In this document: positions 25,736 to 34,503 of the stretch, in pieces
How positions within the stretch are numbered: position 1 is the first letter of the stretch
Layout of the letters: every line of letters starts with the position of its first letter
Assembly: GCA_050700355.1 (NCBI GenBank)
Contig: JBOHHE010000422.1
Coordinates: forward strand, 3,053 to 67,052
Reading direction: 5' to 3'
DNA: 64,000 bases
Source: GCA-003244245 sp050700355
GTDB taxonomy: Bacteria; Actinomycetota; Actinomycetes; Mycobacteriales; Pseudonocardiaceae
Program-made: the position numbers and the translations under genes
Notes under the pieces: generated by a model
Database searches by the model: none
What the model was told of the DNA's origin: nothing
The model's input: only the letters and a program-made list of their open reading frames with translations

Positions 25736-26539
25736 GTGAGCCAACCCGACGCCGTCAGTCCAGCCGCCATCAGTTCAGCCGACGCGGACGTTGACACCAC
25801 AGCGCTCCGGGTCCAGCTGATCGCCAAGTCGGAGTTCTTCCCCCCCGCCGATGTGCCATGGTCCACCGATGCCGACGGAGGCCAGGCGCTCGCCGAGTTC
25901 GCCGGCCGGGCCTGCTATCAGTCCTGGCGCAAGCCCAACCCGGCGACCGCGACCAACGCCGGATATCTGCGGCACATCCTCGAGGTGGGTCACCTCTCCG
26001 TGCTCGAGCACGGCACTGTCAGCTTCTACCTCACCGGCGTATCCAGGTCCCTGAGCCACGAGCTGGTCCGGCACCGGCACTTGTCCTTCTCCCAGCTGTC
26101 CCAGCGTTATGTCCCGGAACGGGACGCGGCCATGGTGGAGCCGGACGTCATCGCGCGCGACCCTGAGCTGCACGGGCAGTTCCTTGCTGCGGCTCGGGCG
26201 AGCCAGCAGGCTTACATCGATCTGCTGGCCGGTTTGGAAGAGCGTTTCGCCGGTGAGCCCAACGCCACGCTGCGCCGCAAGCAAGCCCGGCAGGCGGCCC
26301 GTTCGGTGCTGCCGAACGCCACGGAGACCCGCATTGTGGTCACCGGCAACTACCGGGCCTGGCGTCACTTCATCGCGATGCGCGCCACCGAGCACGCCGA
26401 CGTGGAGATCCGCGCGGTGGCCGTGGAATGCCTGCGCCAGCTGTACAAGGCAGCGCCCAACGTGTTCGCCGATTTCGATATCTCCGTATTGCCCGACGGC
26501 ACCGAGATTGCCTCCAGCCCGCTCGTATCAGAGGGCTGA
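25736..26539 (+). CDS. thyX: FAD-dependent thymidylate synthase
   Basis: 267 aa. Converts dUMP to dTMP using methylene-THF, FAD and NADPH. The ThyX signature RHRxxSxxxxSQR is present as RHRHLSFSQLSQR (about 104-116). LEHGTVSFYLTGVSR and NYRAWRHFIAMRATEHADVEIR are also conserved. GTG start after AGAGGAAGG. The first 25 residues are a variable Ala/Ser/Asp-rich extension. Confidence 0.95.
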   Translation: MSQPDAVSPAAISSADADVDTTALRVQLIAKSEFFPPADVPWSTDADGGQALAEFAGRACYQSWRKPNPATATNAGYLRHILEVGHLSVLEHGTVSFYLTGVSRSLSHELVRHRHLSFSQLSQRYVPERDAAMVEPDVIARDPELHGQFLAAARASQQAYIDLLAGLEERFAGEPNATLRRKQARQAARSVLPNATETRIVVTGNYRAWRHFIAMRATEHADVEIRAVAVECLRQLYKAAPNVFADFDISVLPDGTEIASSPLVSEG

Positions 26540-26542
26540 CAA

Positions 26543-26716
26543 TCACTCCTTCGGATTCTGGCCCGATCGGCAGGCTGGGCAGATCTGCTCCTGATCCGGT
26601 GGTGTGCCGAGCAGTGCTGCCAGCGGTCTGAACTGCTTCCCGTCGCATCGTGCTGTGACGAGTCCGTCAGTGGACCGCTCGGCCAGATGCGTCTGGCCGT
26701 CGGTGAGGGAGGCCAC
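26543..26716 (-). CDS. Small cysteine-containing protein, possible zinc ribbon
   Basis: 57 codons on the minus strand, GTG start (complement 26714-26716). It reads as a plausible protein: LTDGQTHLAERSTDGLVTARCDGKQF, then ICPACRSGQNPKE. One cysteine in RCDG and a CPAC pair resemble small actinobacterial proteins that start with a histidine/cysteine segment and end in a CPxC knuckle, but only three cysteines are present. The ribosome site is weak (GCAGGT). Function unknown; a shadow ORF cannot be excluded. Confidence 0.42.
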   Translation of the reverse strand: MASLTDGQTHLAERSTDGLVTARCDGKQFRPLAALLGTPPDQEQICPACRSGQNPKE

Positions 26717-26842
26717 ACCTGCGATTCTTTGTGGGGGAAACTCGCCAAGTCTTGAGCTACAATGTGGCCCGACGAGAGAGATATTTGATCGTTACGCGAG
26801 GCATTTTCAGAGCACTTGGGATCTTGCGAAGGATTGTGTGGA

Positions 26843-27379
26843 ATGAACGGACGCTCCGGCCCAGTAGGGCATGGCAGCATGAGGGACGCGGAGTTGGTCA
26901 GTACAGAAGTGCTGCTGGCCAAGCCGAAGCGCTTTGTTTGCGAGATACTTCGTATGCCTGACGGGCGAGAGATCGACTGGTATTACTCGGATGTGTCGGA
27001 AAGTGTGATGGTAGTACCTGTTACGGCGTCAGGCAATGTAATACTTGTTAAGCAATATCGTCACAATCTTAAGTCCGACACTCTCGAATTACCGGCAGGT
27101 GTGGCGACGAAGGGCGAGCCGTTGGCCTCCGTGATATGGCTAGCGCGACAGAAATCAGAAGAAAAGACCTCAGTGGCCTGTATCCGACCCGGCCGCACAC
27201 CCTGGATCTGTGCGAAATTGGGGCGCGCAGCGAACGATGGGTTGGTGGAGCGGTGGCTTGGTGCCCGTGACTGTGCCGGGCCAGGGCTACCCGCGCCGAA
27301 CCCCACCGCCTGGTTGTGCGTACTACCCGACGACTTCTCGGCCACCGGATCCAGGTTGGGGGGACGGTGCATATCGTAG
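26843..27379 (+). pseudogene. Degenerate Nudix (ADP-ribose pyrophosphatase-like) gene
   Basis: The first 95 residues look like an ADP-ribose pyrophosphatase-type Nudix protein: KRFVCEILRMPDGREIDWYYSD, SVMVVPVTASGNVILVKQYRH, DTLELPAGVATKGEPL. The Nudix box should continue with x7-REUxEExGU, but here the frame gives LARQKSEEKTSVAC, so the catalytic RE and the glycine are lost. The remaining 80 residues are Arg/Gly/Pro-rich and unlike the fold. In the next frame ATEIRRKDLSGLYPTRP looks more family-like, which suggests a frameshift near 27140-27160. ATG at 26843 follows GAAGGA. The base composition is AT-richer than the neighbours, suggesting transfer. Confidence 0.6.
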
Positions 27380-27534
27380 AGTTGCCCGAGGCGATGGAGG
27401 GGCTGGTGGATTACTACCCGAGAGGTTCGGGTGAGCACCCGGACTGGGACGAGTACCGAGCGACGATAGAGGAGCGGCAGCGGGTACTGCCGCAGATAGA
27501 GCTCAGCTCCGCCGGATCTGATTGGGCCGGGTGA
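27367..27534 (+). CDS. Short unrecognised ORF
   Basis: 55 codons from GTG 27367, preceded by GGGGGGAC: HIVELPEAMEGLVDYYPRGSGEHPDWDEYRATIEERQRVLPQIEL. Protein-like and acidic, but I do not recognise it. The frame is open upstream to about 27316, so it may be the C-terminal remnant of a longer gene that decayed with the Nudix gene it overlaps. It ends 7 bp before the next gene. Confidence 0.4.
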   Translation: MHIVELPEAMEGLVDYYPRGSGEHPDWDEYRATIEERQRVLPQIELSSAGSDWAG

Positions 27535-27541
27535 GCCAGCG

Positions 27542-28177
27542 GTGACCGAGATCAGTTTGGCCGCCGGCGAGCGGCGGGCGCTGAGCGAGCTGTTCGACCA
27601 GGTCGGCCCGGATGCCGCGACGTTGTGCGCGGGCTGGACGACCCGCGACCTGGCGGCGCATCTGGTGGTCAGGGAGGGGCGGCCGGATGCCTCGGTGGGC
27701 ATCCTGGCGCCGCCGCTGGCCCGATACACAGCTCGGGTACAGCGCAGCGTCGCGCAGCGGTCCTGGCCGGAGTTGGTCGAGCAGGTCCGCAGTGGACCGC
27801 CGTGGTGGTCGTTGCTGCGCATGCCTGCGCTGGGTGACAAGCTCAATGCCGTGGAGTTCTTCGTCCACCACGAGGACGTGCGACGCGCCACACTCGGCTG
27901 GGAGGCGCGACCGGCCGATCCGCATCGGGCTGCCGCACTGTGGGAGGTGCTCTGCTTACTGGCCCGGCTGTACTATCGAAAATCCCCGGTCGGCGTGGTT
28001 TTACGTCGTCCGGATGGGGTCCAGCGCACTGCCCGGCAGGGTTCGAACTCTGTCACCGTCATCGGCGCACCGGAGGAGCTGGTGCTGCACGCCAACGGCC
28101 GCGACCAGGCCCTCGTCCAGGTGGAGGGGGCACACGCGGACGTGGCCGGCCTGCAGGGGAGCCCGCGAGGCTTCTGA
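27542..28177 (+). CDS. TIGR03085 family (DinB/MDMPI-like) metal-binding protein
   Basis: 211 aa. Member of the actinobacterial four-helix DinB/maleylpyruvate isomerase-like group: RALSELFDQVGPDAATLCAGWTTRDLAAHLVVRE, with the metal-type histidine in AAHL, then LNAVEFFVHHEDVRRA with a second His pair (about 103). Mycothiol-dependent enzymes share this fold, but the reaction of the TIGR03085 group is not known. GTG start. Immediately precedes dapA. Confidence 0.8.
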   Translation: MTEISLAAGERRALSELFDQVGPDAATLCAGWTTRDLAAHLVVREGRPDASVGILAPPLARYTARVQRSVAQRSWPELVEQVRSGPPWWSLLRMPALGDKLNAVEFFVHHEDVRRATLGWEARPADPHRAAALWEVLCLLARLYYRKSPVGVVLRRPDGVQRTARQGSNSVTVIGAPEELVLHANGRDQALVQVEGAHADVAGLQGSPRGF

Positions 28178-28188
28178 GCAGGAAGCGG

Positions 28189-28194
28189 TAGCGT
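28189..28194 (+). promoter_or_regulatory. Candidate -10 for leaderless dapA
   Basis: TAGCGT ends 6 nt before the dapA ATG at 28201, the exact spacing for a transcript that starts on the A of the ATG. No clear -35 box and no useful ribosome site are seen. Confidence 0.4.
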
Positions 28195-28200
28195 CAACTC

Positions 28201-29106
28201 ATGAGCACTGCACCGACCGCTGCCCCTGGCCGGCCCTTCGGCCGGGTGCTCACCGCCATGGTCACCCCCTTCGACGCCGAGGGCCAGCTCGATTGTGATG
28301 CCGCTCAGAAGTTGGCCCATCAGCTGGTGGATCGGGGCTGTGACGGACTGGTGATCAACGGAACCACCGGTGAGTCACCGACCACAACCGACGCCGAGAA
28401 GGCCGATCTGGTGCACGCGGTGGTGGCTGCGGTGGGGGATCGGGCGGCGGTCGTGGCCGGCGCTGGAACCTACGACACCGCGCACAGTGTGGCGTTGGCC
28501 CGCCGCGCCGCCCAGGCAGGTGCGCATGGCCTGCTGGTGGTGACGCCGTACTACTCCCGCCCTCCACAGACCGGGCTCATCGCACACTTCACCGCGGTCG
28601 CCGATGCCACCGACCTGCCGGTGATGCTTTATGACATTCCGCCGCGTTCGATCGTGCCTATCGCTACACAGACCCTTTGCCAACTCGCCGAACACCCGCG
28701 GATCGTCGCGGTCAAGGACGCCAAGGGAGACCTCGGCGCCGGCGCCGAGGTCATTGCCACCACCGATCTGGCTTACTACTGCGGAGATGATGTGCTCAAC
28801 CTGCCGTGGCTGTCGGTCGGCGCGGTCGGCGTGGTCAGCGTGATCGGCCACCTCGTCGCGGACCGGCTCTGTGCCATGATCACCGCGTTCGAGGCGGGCG
28901 AGGTGGGCACAGCGCGAGACCTGCACGCCGCCACCCTGGGGTTGATCCGAGCTTTCTTCGTGGCCGGGGGGGTGTCCTTCAGCAAGGCGGCGCTGCGGCT
29001 TACTGGATTCGACGTGGGGGACCCCCGATTGCCGCAGGTTCCCGCCGACGCCGAGCAGGTCAGCGCGATCACTGCGGCACTGACTGAAGCTGGGGTTCTG
29101 GCGTGA
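28201..29106 (+). CDS. dapA: 4-hydroxy-tetrahydrodipicolinate synthase
   Basis: 301 aa TIM barrel. Condenses pyruvate with aspartate semialdehyde at the head of the lysine/DAP pathway. GTTGESPTTTDAEK (about 57-70), YDIPPRS with the proton-relay tyrosine, and the Schiff-base lysine in IVAVKDAKGDLG (about 172) are all present. Its TGA overlaps the GTG of rnj. Confidence 0.96.
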   Translation: MSTAPTAAPGRPFGRVLTAMVTPFDAEGQLDCDAAQKLAHQLVDRGCDGLVINGTTGESPTTTDAEKADLVHAVVAAVGDRAAVVAGAGTYDTAHSVALARRAAQAGAHGLLVVTPYYSRPPQTGLIAHFTAVADATDLPVMLYDIPPRSIVPIATQTLCQLAEHPRIVAVKDAKGDLGAGAEVIATTDLAYYCGDDVLNLPWLSVGAVGVVSVIGHLVADRLCAMITAFEAGEVGTARDLHAATLGLIRAFFVAGGVSFSKAALRLTGFDVGDPRLPQVPADAEQVSAITAALTEAGVLA

Positions 29107-30812
29107 GCAGCGGTCTGCCCCTGCCGGTGCCTGGTATTCCCAACTCCACGCCCCCGCCGTTGTCTGTCAACGGGCTGCGGACGGTCGCGCTCGGAGGAAT
29201 CGGGGAGATCGGGCGCAACATGACCGTCTTCGAACATGCCGGACGGCTGCTCGTGGTGGACTGCGGGGTGCTGTTCCCCGAGGACGATGCACCCGGGGTC
29301 GATCTGATCCTGCCCGATTTCCGGGCGATCGAGAACCGGTTGGAGGACATCGAAGCGCTGGTGCTCACACACGGGCACGAAGATCATATCGGGGCAGTGC
29401 CGTTCTTGCTCCGGCTGCGCCCGGACCTGCCGGTGGTGGGCTCGGAATTCACCCTTGCGCTGGTCCGGGAGAAGTGCCGTGAGCACCGCCAGAAGCCACA
29501 ATTAGTGCAGGTCAAAGAGGCGGACCGGCACCTGTGCGGGCCTTTCGACCTTGAGTTCTTCGCGGTGAACCACTCCATTCCGGACGCGCTTGCGGTGGCC
29601 ATCCGCACTCCGGCCGGTCTGGTGCTGCACACCGGCGACGTGAAGCTCGACCAGTTACCGCTGGACGGGCGGCTGACCGATCTCGCGGGGTTCTCCCGGC
29701 TCGGCGACGAGGGCGTGGACCTACTACTGATCGACTCCACCAACGCCGAGATCCCGGGCTTCGTCACGCCGGAGCGCGACATCGGCCCGGTGTTGGACCA
29801 GGTGATCGGGCGGGCCGGTCAGCGGGTCATCGTGGCCTGTTTCGCCAGCCATGTGCACCGGGTGCAACAGGTGCTGGACGTTGCCGCCGGAAACGGGCGC
29901 AAGGTGGCGCTGGTGGGGCGTTCGATGGTGCGCAACATGGGTGTGGCTGCCGATCTCGGGTTGCTCCGGGTGCCGGCTGGCCTGCTGGTGGACCTCGACG
30001 AGGCACTCGCGATGCCTGGGAATCGGGTGCTGTTCGTCTCCACCGGCTCGCAGGGTGAGCCACTCTCGGCGCTGTCCCGGATGGCCAGCGGTGCACACCG
30101 GCAGATCGGGATCCGCGCCGGCGACACGGTGATTCTGGCCAGCTCGCTCATTCCGGGCAACGAGACCGCAGTGTTCCGGGTGGTCAACGGGCTGACCCGG
30201 CTGGGGGCTTCAGTGGTGCACCAGGGCACCGCCAAGGTGCACGTGTCCGGACACTCACCAGCCGGGGAGCTGCTCTTCCTTTACAACGCGATCCGTCCCT
30301 CCAACGTCATGCCAGTGCACGGCGAATGGCGGCACCTCCGTGCGAACGCCGCGCTGGCGACTCGTACCGGGGTGCCCGAGGACCGGGTGGTGATCGCCGA
30401 GGATGGCGTCGTCGTGGACCTGGTGGATGGCCGGGCTCAGATCGTCGGCCGGGTCGAGGTCGGTCAGGTCTACGTGGACGGGCTGTCGGTCGGCGACGTG
30501 GGGGAGTCGACCCTGTCCGACCGGCTCGTCCTCGGCGAGGGGGGATTCATCTCGATCACGGTGGTGATCACGGCCGGGACCGGAAGGGCGGTGGCCCCAC
30601 CGACGATTTCCGGCCGGGGATTCTCCGATGACCCCAAGGCTCTTGACGGGGTAGTGCCGCTGGTCGAGATGGAGCTGGCCCGTACCGAGGCGGAGGGCAT
30701 CACCGACACTCATCGGATTGCCCAGGCGGTGCGCCGGGTGGTGGGCCGATGGGTCGCCGACACCTACCGCAGACGCCCGATGATCGTTCCCACGGTGTTG
30801 CCCGTCGATTGA
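29103..30812 (+). CDS. rnj: Ribonuclease J
   Basis: 569 aa, the usual length. Beta-lactamase/beta-CASP RNase with 5'-3' exo- and endonuclease activity in mRNA decay and rRNA maturation. Metal site HGHEDHIGAVPFLL (about 92-105), GDVKLDQLPLDG, DSTNAE, beta-CASP GSQGEPLSALSRMA, and the HxSGH-like VHVSGHSPAGE. A C-terminal domain is present. The dapA-rnj overlap repeats the M. tuberculosis order. Confidence 0.94.
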   Translation: MSSGLPLPVPGIPNSTPPPLSVNGLRTVALGGIGEIGRNMTVFEHAGRLLVVDCGVLFPEDDAPGVDLILPDFRAIENRLEDIEALVLTHGHEDHIGAVPFLLRLRPDLPVVGSEFTLALVREKCREHRQKPQLVQVKEADRHLCGPFDLEFFAVNHSIPDALAVAIRTPAGLVLHTGDVKLDQLPLDGRLTDLAGFSRLGDEGVDLLLIDSTNAEIPGFVTPERDIGPVLDQVIGRAGQRVIVACFASHVHRVQQVLDVAAGNGRKVALVGRSMVRNMGVAADLGLLRVPAGLLVDLDEALAMPGNRVLFVSTGSQGEPLSALSRMASGAHRQIGIRAGDTVILASSLIPGNETAVFRVVNGLTRLGASVVHQGTAKVHVSGHSPAGELLFLYNAIRPSNVMPVHGEWRHLRANAALATRTGVPEDRVVIAEDGVVVDLVDGRAQIVGRVEVGQVYVDGLSVGDVGESTLSDRLVLGEGGFISITVVITAGTGRAVAPPTISGRGFSDDPKALDGVVPLVEMELARTEAEGITDTHRIAQAVRRVVGRWVADTYRRRPMIVPTVLPVD

Positions 30813-31004
30813 GGCGCAGTTTCTCATCGGTCGAGGTACGGCGTGTCGAAGACGCTCCAACGAACTTTCGCGCGACTATGCCCACGGAGCGTGCCCGTCG
30901 CGCTGACACTCCGGAAGCGCCCGGCACGGGAACTCCCCATCTGAGAGTGACAGCTGTGACGGATGTTGGTGTTGTGGCTACTGGGGAGCCAGGGACTAAC
31001 GGAC

Positions 31005-31010
31005 TACCGT
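31005..31010 (+). promoter_or_regulatory. Candidate -10 for leaderless ftsK
   Basis: TACCGT is 7 nt before the ATG at 31018. Same pattern as before rimO and the methyltransferase gene. No -35 visible. Confidence 0.4.
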
Positions 31011-31017
31011 GTGGGGC

Positions 31018-33480
31018 ATGGCAGGGCGGATGACCACGAGTACGCCGAGCGGGCGGTCCCCTGGATCCCGAAGCAACGGTTCCCGAAGCAAGGCCTCGGT
31101 GCGTAGACCGCGTTCGGCTCCGGTCCGACGCCCCGTCGTGCGCAAGGGGCGGAAACCCACCCTGACCCGCGGGGTGGCCAGGACGTGGACACTGTTGGCC
31201 CGTGGTACCGGCCAGCTGGCCAGGGCGGTGGGCCGAACCCGGGAGCTGGAGCCCGAGCACCGCAGGGATGGGCTGGCTCTCGCCCTGGTCGCGTTGGCCG
31301 TGGTGGCCGCCGCCAGCGTGTGGTGGGCTGGCGGCGGACCGGCTGGATCCGGTGTCCAGCATGCGCTGCGCACCCTGTTCGGCACTGCGGCGGCAGTGCT
31401 GCCGGTGGTGCTTGCCGTCGTCGCCATCTCTTTGATGCGCACCGAGCCCGATTCAGCGGCTCGGCCCCGACGCACTGTCGGAACGTTGCTACTGGCTTTA
31501 GGGGCTCTCGGCCTCTGGCATCTGATGACCGGTGCCCCCGTTGACGGAGTGGGACGCTACGACGCGGCGGGTGTGATCGGATTCCTGGTCGCCGATCCTC
31601 TGGTCGACGGATTCACGGTATGGGTGGCGGCGCCGTTGCTCGCCCTGCTCACGATCTATGGACTGCTGGTACTCACCGGGACGCCGGTGCGTGCGGTGCC
31701 GGACCGGATCCGTCAGCTGGTCGGAATGCCGGGTTCGGAGCCGAACCTGGAGCCGGATCCGGAACAGGACAGCGACGCCGATGTGGCCGAGGCCGACCCG
31801 GCCACCGTCCGGCTGCGTCGCGCCTCCCGGCGCAGGCAGGCAACCCAGGCTCCGGAGCCCACTTCCGCCCAGGAGGCTCCTGAGGCGGGACCTGCGCCGA
31901 AGAAGGTCAAGCCCCCCGTGCCCGTGCCTGCCCTCGCCTCCCCGGCCGAGAGCAAGACCGGCACCGAAATGTCGGTGCGCCGGGAAGTCGAGGGTGACTA
32001 CGTACTTCCTCCGCCGAAGCTGTTGCTTCAGGGAGATCCGCCCAAGGCCCGCAGCAGGGCCAACGACGTCATGATCGAGGCGATCGACGGGGTGCTTGAT
32101 CAGTTCTCGGTGGATGCTCGGGTCACTGGTTTTACTCGGGGGCCGACGGTGACGCGTTATGAGGTGGAGCTGGGTCACGGTGTCAAGGTGGAGAAGATCA
32201 CTGCGCTGACTCGCAATATCTCCTATGCGGTGGCCACCGATAATGTGCGGCTGCTGGCCCCGATCCCGGGCAAGTCCGCGGTCGGTATCGAGGTGCCCAA
32301 CAGTGACCGGGAGATGGTGCGGCTGGGCGATGTGCTGCGTTCGACGGCCAGCCGGGACCAGCACCCCATGGTGATCGGACTGGGAAAGGACATCGAGGGC
32401 AATTTCGTCACCGCGAATCTGACCAAGATGCCGCACTTGCTGGTCGCCGGCTCCACTGGTTCGGGTAAGTCGAGTTTCGTGAACTCGATGCTGGTGTCGT
32501 TGCTGGCCCGGGCTACTCCGGATGAGGTCCGGATGATCCTGATCGATCCGAAGATGGTGGAGCTCACCCCCTACGAGGGAATCCCGCACCTCATCACGCC
32601 CATCATCACCCAGCCAAAAAAGGCGGCTGCGGCGCTGGCCTGGCTGGTTGAGGAGATGGAGCAGCGCTATCAGGACATGCAAGCCAGCCGGGTGCGTCAC
32701 GTCGACGACTTCAATCGCAAGGTTCGTTCTGGGGAGATCACCGCCCCGCCGGGCAGTGCGCGGGAGTACCGGCCCTACCCCTACATCATGGCGATCGTCG
32801 ACGAGCTGGCCGATCTGATGATGACCGCCCCGCGCGACGTGGAAGACGCCATCGTCCGGATCACCCAGAAGGCCAGGGCGGCCGGGATCCATCTCGTGCT
32901 GGCCACCCAGCGACCCAGCGTCGACGTGGTCACCGGGCTGATCAAGACCAATGTGCCGTCCCGGCTGGCTTTCGCCACCTCCTCGCTGACCGACAGCCGG
33001 GTGATCCTGGACCAGCCGGGCGCGGAGAAGCTGATCGGGATGGGCGACGGACTCTACTTGCCGATGGGCGCGTCCAAACCAGTGCGCATCCAGGGTGCCT
33101 ACATCGGCGACGACGAGATCACCAAGATCGTCGACTTCACCAAGAATCAGGCCACCCCCGACTACACCGAGGGCGTCACCGCGGTCAAGGCCGGTGAGCA
33201 GAAGGAAGTGGATCCGGACATCGGCGATGACCTCGACGTGCTGCTCCAGGCCGCCGAGCTCGTGGTGACCTCGCAGTTCGGCTCGACCTCGATGCTGCAG
33301 CGCAAACTGCGGGTCGGCTTCGCCAAGGCCGGCCGGCTGATGGACCTGCTGGAGAGCCGGGGGGTGGTAGGTCCTTCGGAGGGGTCCAAGGCCCGCGACG
33401 TCCTGATCAAACCTGACGAGCTGGAAGGTCTGCTGTATCTGATCCGGGGTGGTCACCCCACCGGCGACGAAGACGACTGA
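31018..33480 (+). CDS. ftsK: DNA translocase FtsK/SpoIIIE
   Basis: 820 aa. Pumps chromosome DNA through the closing septum. A basic start (about 1-60) is followed by about four membrane helices between residues 85 and 220. A Pro/Glu/Ala-rich linker to about 320 follows, then the motor domain with Walker A AGSTGSGKSSFVNSM (about 477), Walker B IMAIVDELADLMM (about 590) and LATQRPSVDVVTGLIK. The winged-helix gamma domain (SMLQRKLRVGFAKAGRLMDLLES) is at the end. ATG 31018 chosen from its position after TACCGT. Confidence 0.95.
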   Translation: MAGRMTTSTPSGRSPGSRSNGSRSKASVRRPRSAPVRRPVVRKGRKPTLTRGVARTWTLLARGTGQLARAVGRTRELEPEHRRDGLALALVALAVVAAASVWWAGGGPAGSGVQHALRTLFGTAAAVLPVVLAVVAISLMRTEPDSAARPRRTVGTLLLALGALGLWHLMTGAPVDGVGRYDAAGVIGFLVADPLVDGFTVWVAAPLLALLTIYGLLVLTGTPVRAVPDRIRQLVGMPGSEPNLEPDPEQDSDADVAEADPATVRLRRASRRRQATQAPEPTSAQEAPEAGPAPKKVKPPVPVPALASPAESKTGTEMSVRREVEGDYVLPPPKLLLQGDPPKARSRANDVMIEAIDGVLDQFSVDARVTGFTRGPTVTRYEVELGHGVKVEKITALTRNISYAVATDNVRLLAPIPGKSAVGIEVPNSDREMVRLGDVLRSTASRDQHPMVIGLGKDIEGNFVTANLTKMPHLLVAGSTGSGKSSFVNSMLVSLLARATPDEVRMILIDPKMVELTPYEGIPHLITPIITQPKKAAAALAWLVEEMEQRYQDMQASRVRHVDDFNRKVRSGEITAPPGSAREYRPYPYIMAIVDELADLMMTAPRDVEDAIVRITQKARAAGIHLVLATQRPSVDVVTGLIKTNVPSRLAFATSSLTDSRVILDQPGAEKLIGMGDGLYLPMGASKPVRIQGAYIGDDEITKIVDFTKNQATPDYTEGVTAVKAGEQKEVDPDIGDDLDVLLQAAELVVTSQFGSTSMLQRKLRVGFAKAGRLMDLLESRGVVGPSEGSKARDVLIKPDELEGLLYLIRGGHPTGDEDD

Positions 33481-33486
33481 GCTGAA

Positions 33487-34044
33487 TTACAGCTCAACCA
33501 GCATGCGGGTGTTTCCCAGGGTGTTCGGTTTCACGTACGGCAGGTCCAGGAATTCGGCGATCCCCTCATCGTGCGAGCGGCGCATCTCCTCGTAGACCTC
33601 CGCAGTTACCGGGGTGCCCTCGATCACCCGAAACCCGTGCCGGGCGAAGAAGTGCTCCTCAAAGGTCAGCACAAAGATGCGACGCAACCCCAGCGCCCGT
33701 CCCTGCGCAACCAACTGCGCAACCAACGCATGCCCTACTCCCTGGCCGATGATGTCCGGATGCACGGCCACCGTACGAATCTCGGCCAGATCCTCCCAGA
33801 GCACATGCAACGCACCGCAGCCCACCAGCACTCCGTCCCGCTCGGCCACCCAGAACTCCTGGACATCCTCATACAGCGTCACCAGCTGTTTGGCCAGCAG
33901 CACCGCGCCCGCGTACCGGTCCACCAGGCCCTTGATGGCGCGGACGTCCCGTACCCTCGCCCGACGCACAGTCAGTGAAGAGGGTTTCGAATCAGAACCT
34001 GCATGCTCGTCGTGGGCGATCCAGCGAGAAGCTTCGTAGGCCAA
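33487..34044 (-). CDS. argA: Amino-acid N-acetyltransferase (N-acetylglutamate synthase, ArgA type)
   Basis: 185 aa GNAT enzyme closely resembling M. tuberculosis Rv2747, which acetylates glutamate/glutamine in arginine synthesis. Key segments: AIKGLVDRYAGAVLLAKQLVTLYEDVQEFWVAE, GALHVLWEDLAEIRTVAV, the acetyl-CoA loop IIGQGVGHALV, and EEHFFARHGFRVIEGTPVTAEVYEEM. Minus strand beside ftsK, as in that species. The start is uncertain: a TTG at 34044 has GAAGGA upstream, while homology begins only at TVRRARVRDV, about 25 codons in. Part of its 5' end is duplicated at 34,299-34,384. Confidence 0.9.
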   Translation of the reverse strand: MAYEASRWIAHDEHAGSDSKPSSLTVRRARVRDVRAIKGLVDRYAGAVLLAKQLVTLYEDVQEFWVAERDGVLVGCGALHVLWEDLAEIRTVAVHPDIIGQGVGHALVAQLVAQGRALGLRRIFVLTFEEHFFARHGFRVIEGTPVTAEVYEEMRRSHDEGIAEFLDLPYVKPNTLGNTRMLVEL

Positions 34045-34503
34045 GGATTGTCAGTCCTTCATACTCAGCAGAATCGCCGAAGTCTTGACGTTAAGCGTAG
34101 AGCCCAGGAAGACCTCTTAATCGAGAGTGCCGAGCACTCCGGCTTGGCCGGCGAGCCTGCGCTATCTGTGGTCACGTCGATACCTCCTGCGGAGAGTCAT
34201 GGCACAAGAATCTTACGCCGGGAACTACCACGGACGTCGTCCGACATGCTCCTACTTGCGCCGGTCGCCGGGAGCTGGAACGGCACGCCGCTGTCCTTTT
34301 AACCAGTAGCACCGCGCGTACCGGTCCACGAGACCCTTGATAGCGGGGACGTCCCCGACCCTCGCCCGTCGCACGGTCAGCGGAGCAGACCCGGGTCAGG
34401 ACGTGTCGATGACTCTGAAATTCTGTGTTCGAGTGCCCCAGAGTCGCTCTTGTGCAGCTATGCTGCATGATAATGCTGTAAGTCGAGCCGATGGGAGGAT
34501 CAG
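34045..34503 (+). other. 459-bp stretch without a gene, left edge of the accessory island
   Basis: No convincing coding frame. The composition turns AT-richer. It contains the partial argA copy described separately. A GGGAGGAT ribosome site for the ATPase gene lies at its right end. Confidence 0.6.
34299..34384 (-). pseudogene. Diverged partial copy of the argA 5' end
   Basis: The sequence aligns with argA positions 33,889-33,977 with about one difference in seven bases and a 3-bp gap. The minus strand reads LTVRRARVGDVPAIKGLVDRYAR, then runs into unrelated codons. Only the first 25 or so residues of the enzyme remain, so it cannot be active. It is either a duplication made when the island arrived, or what is left of a second argA-like gene. 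Confidence 0.75.
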
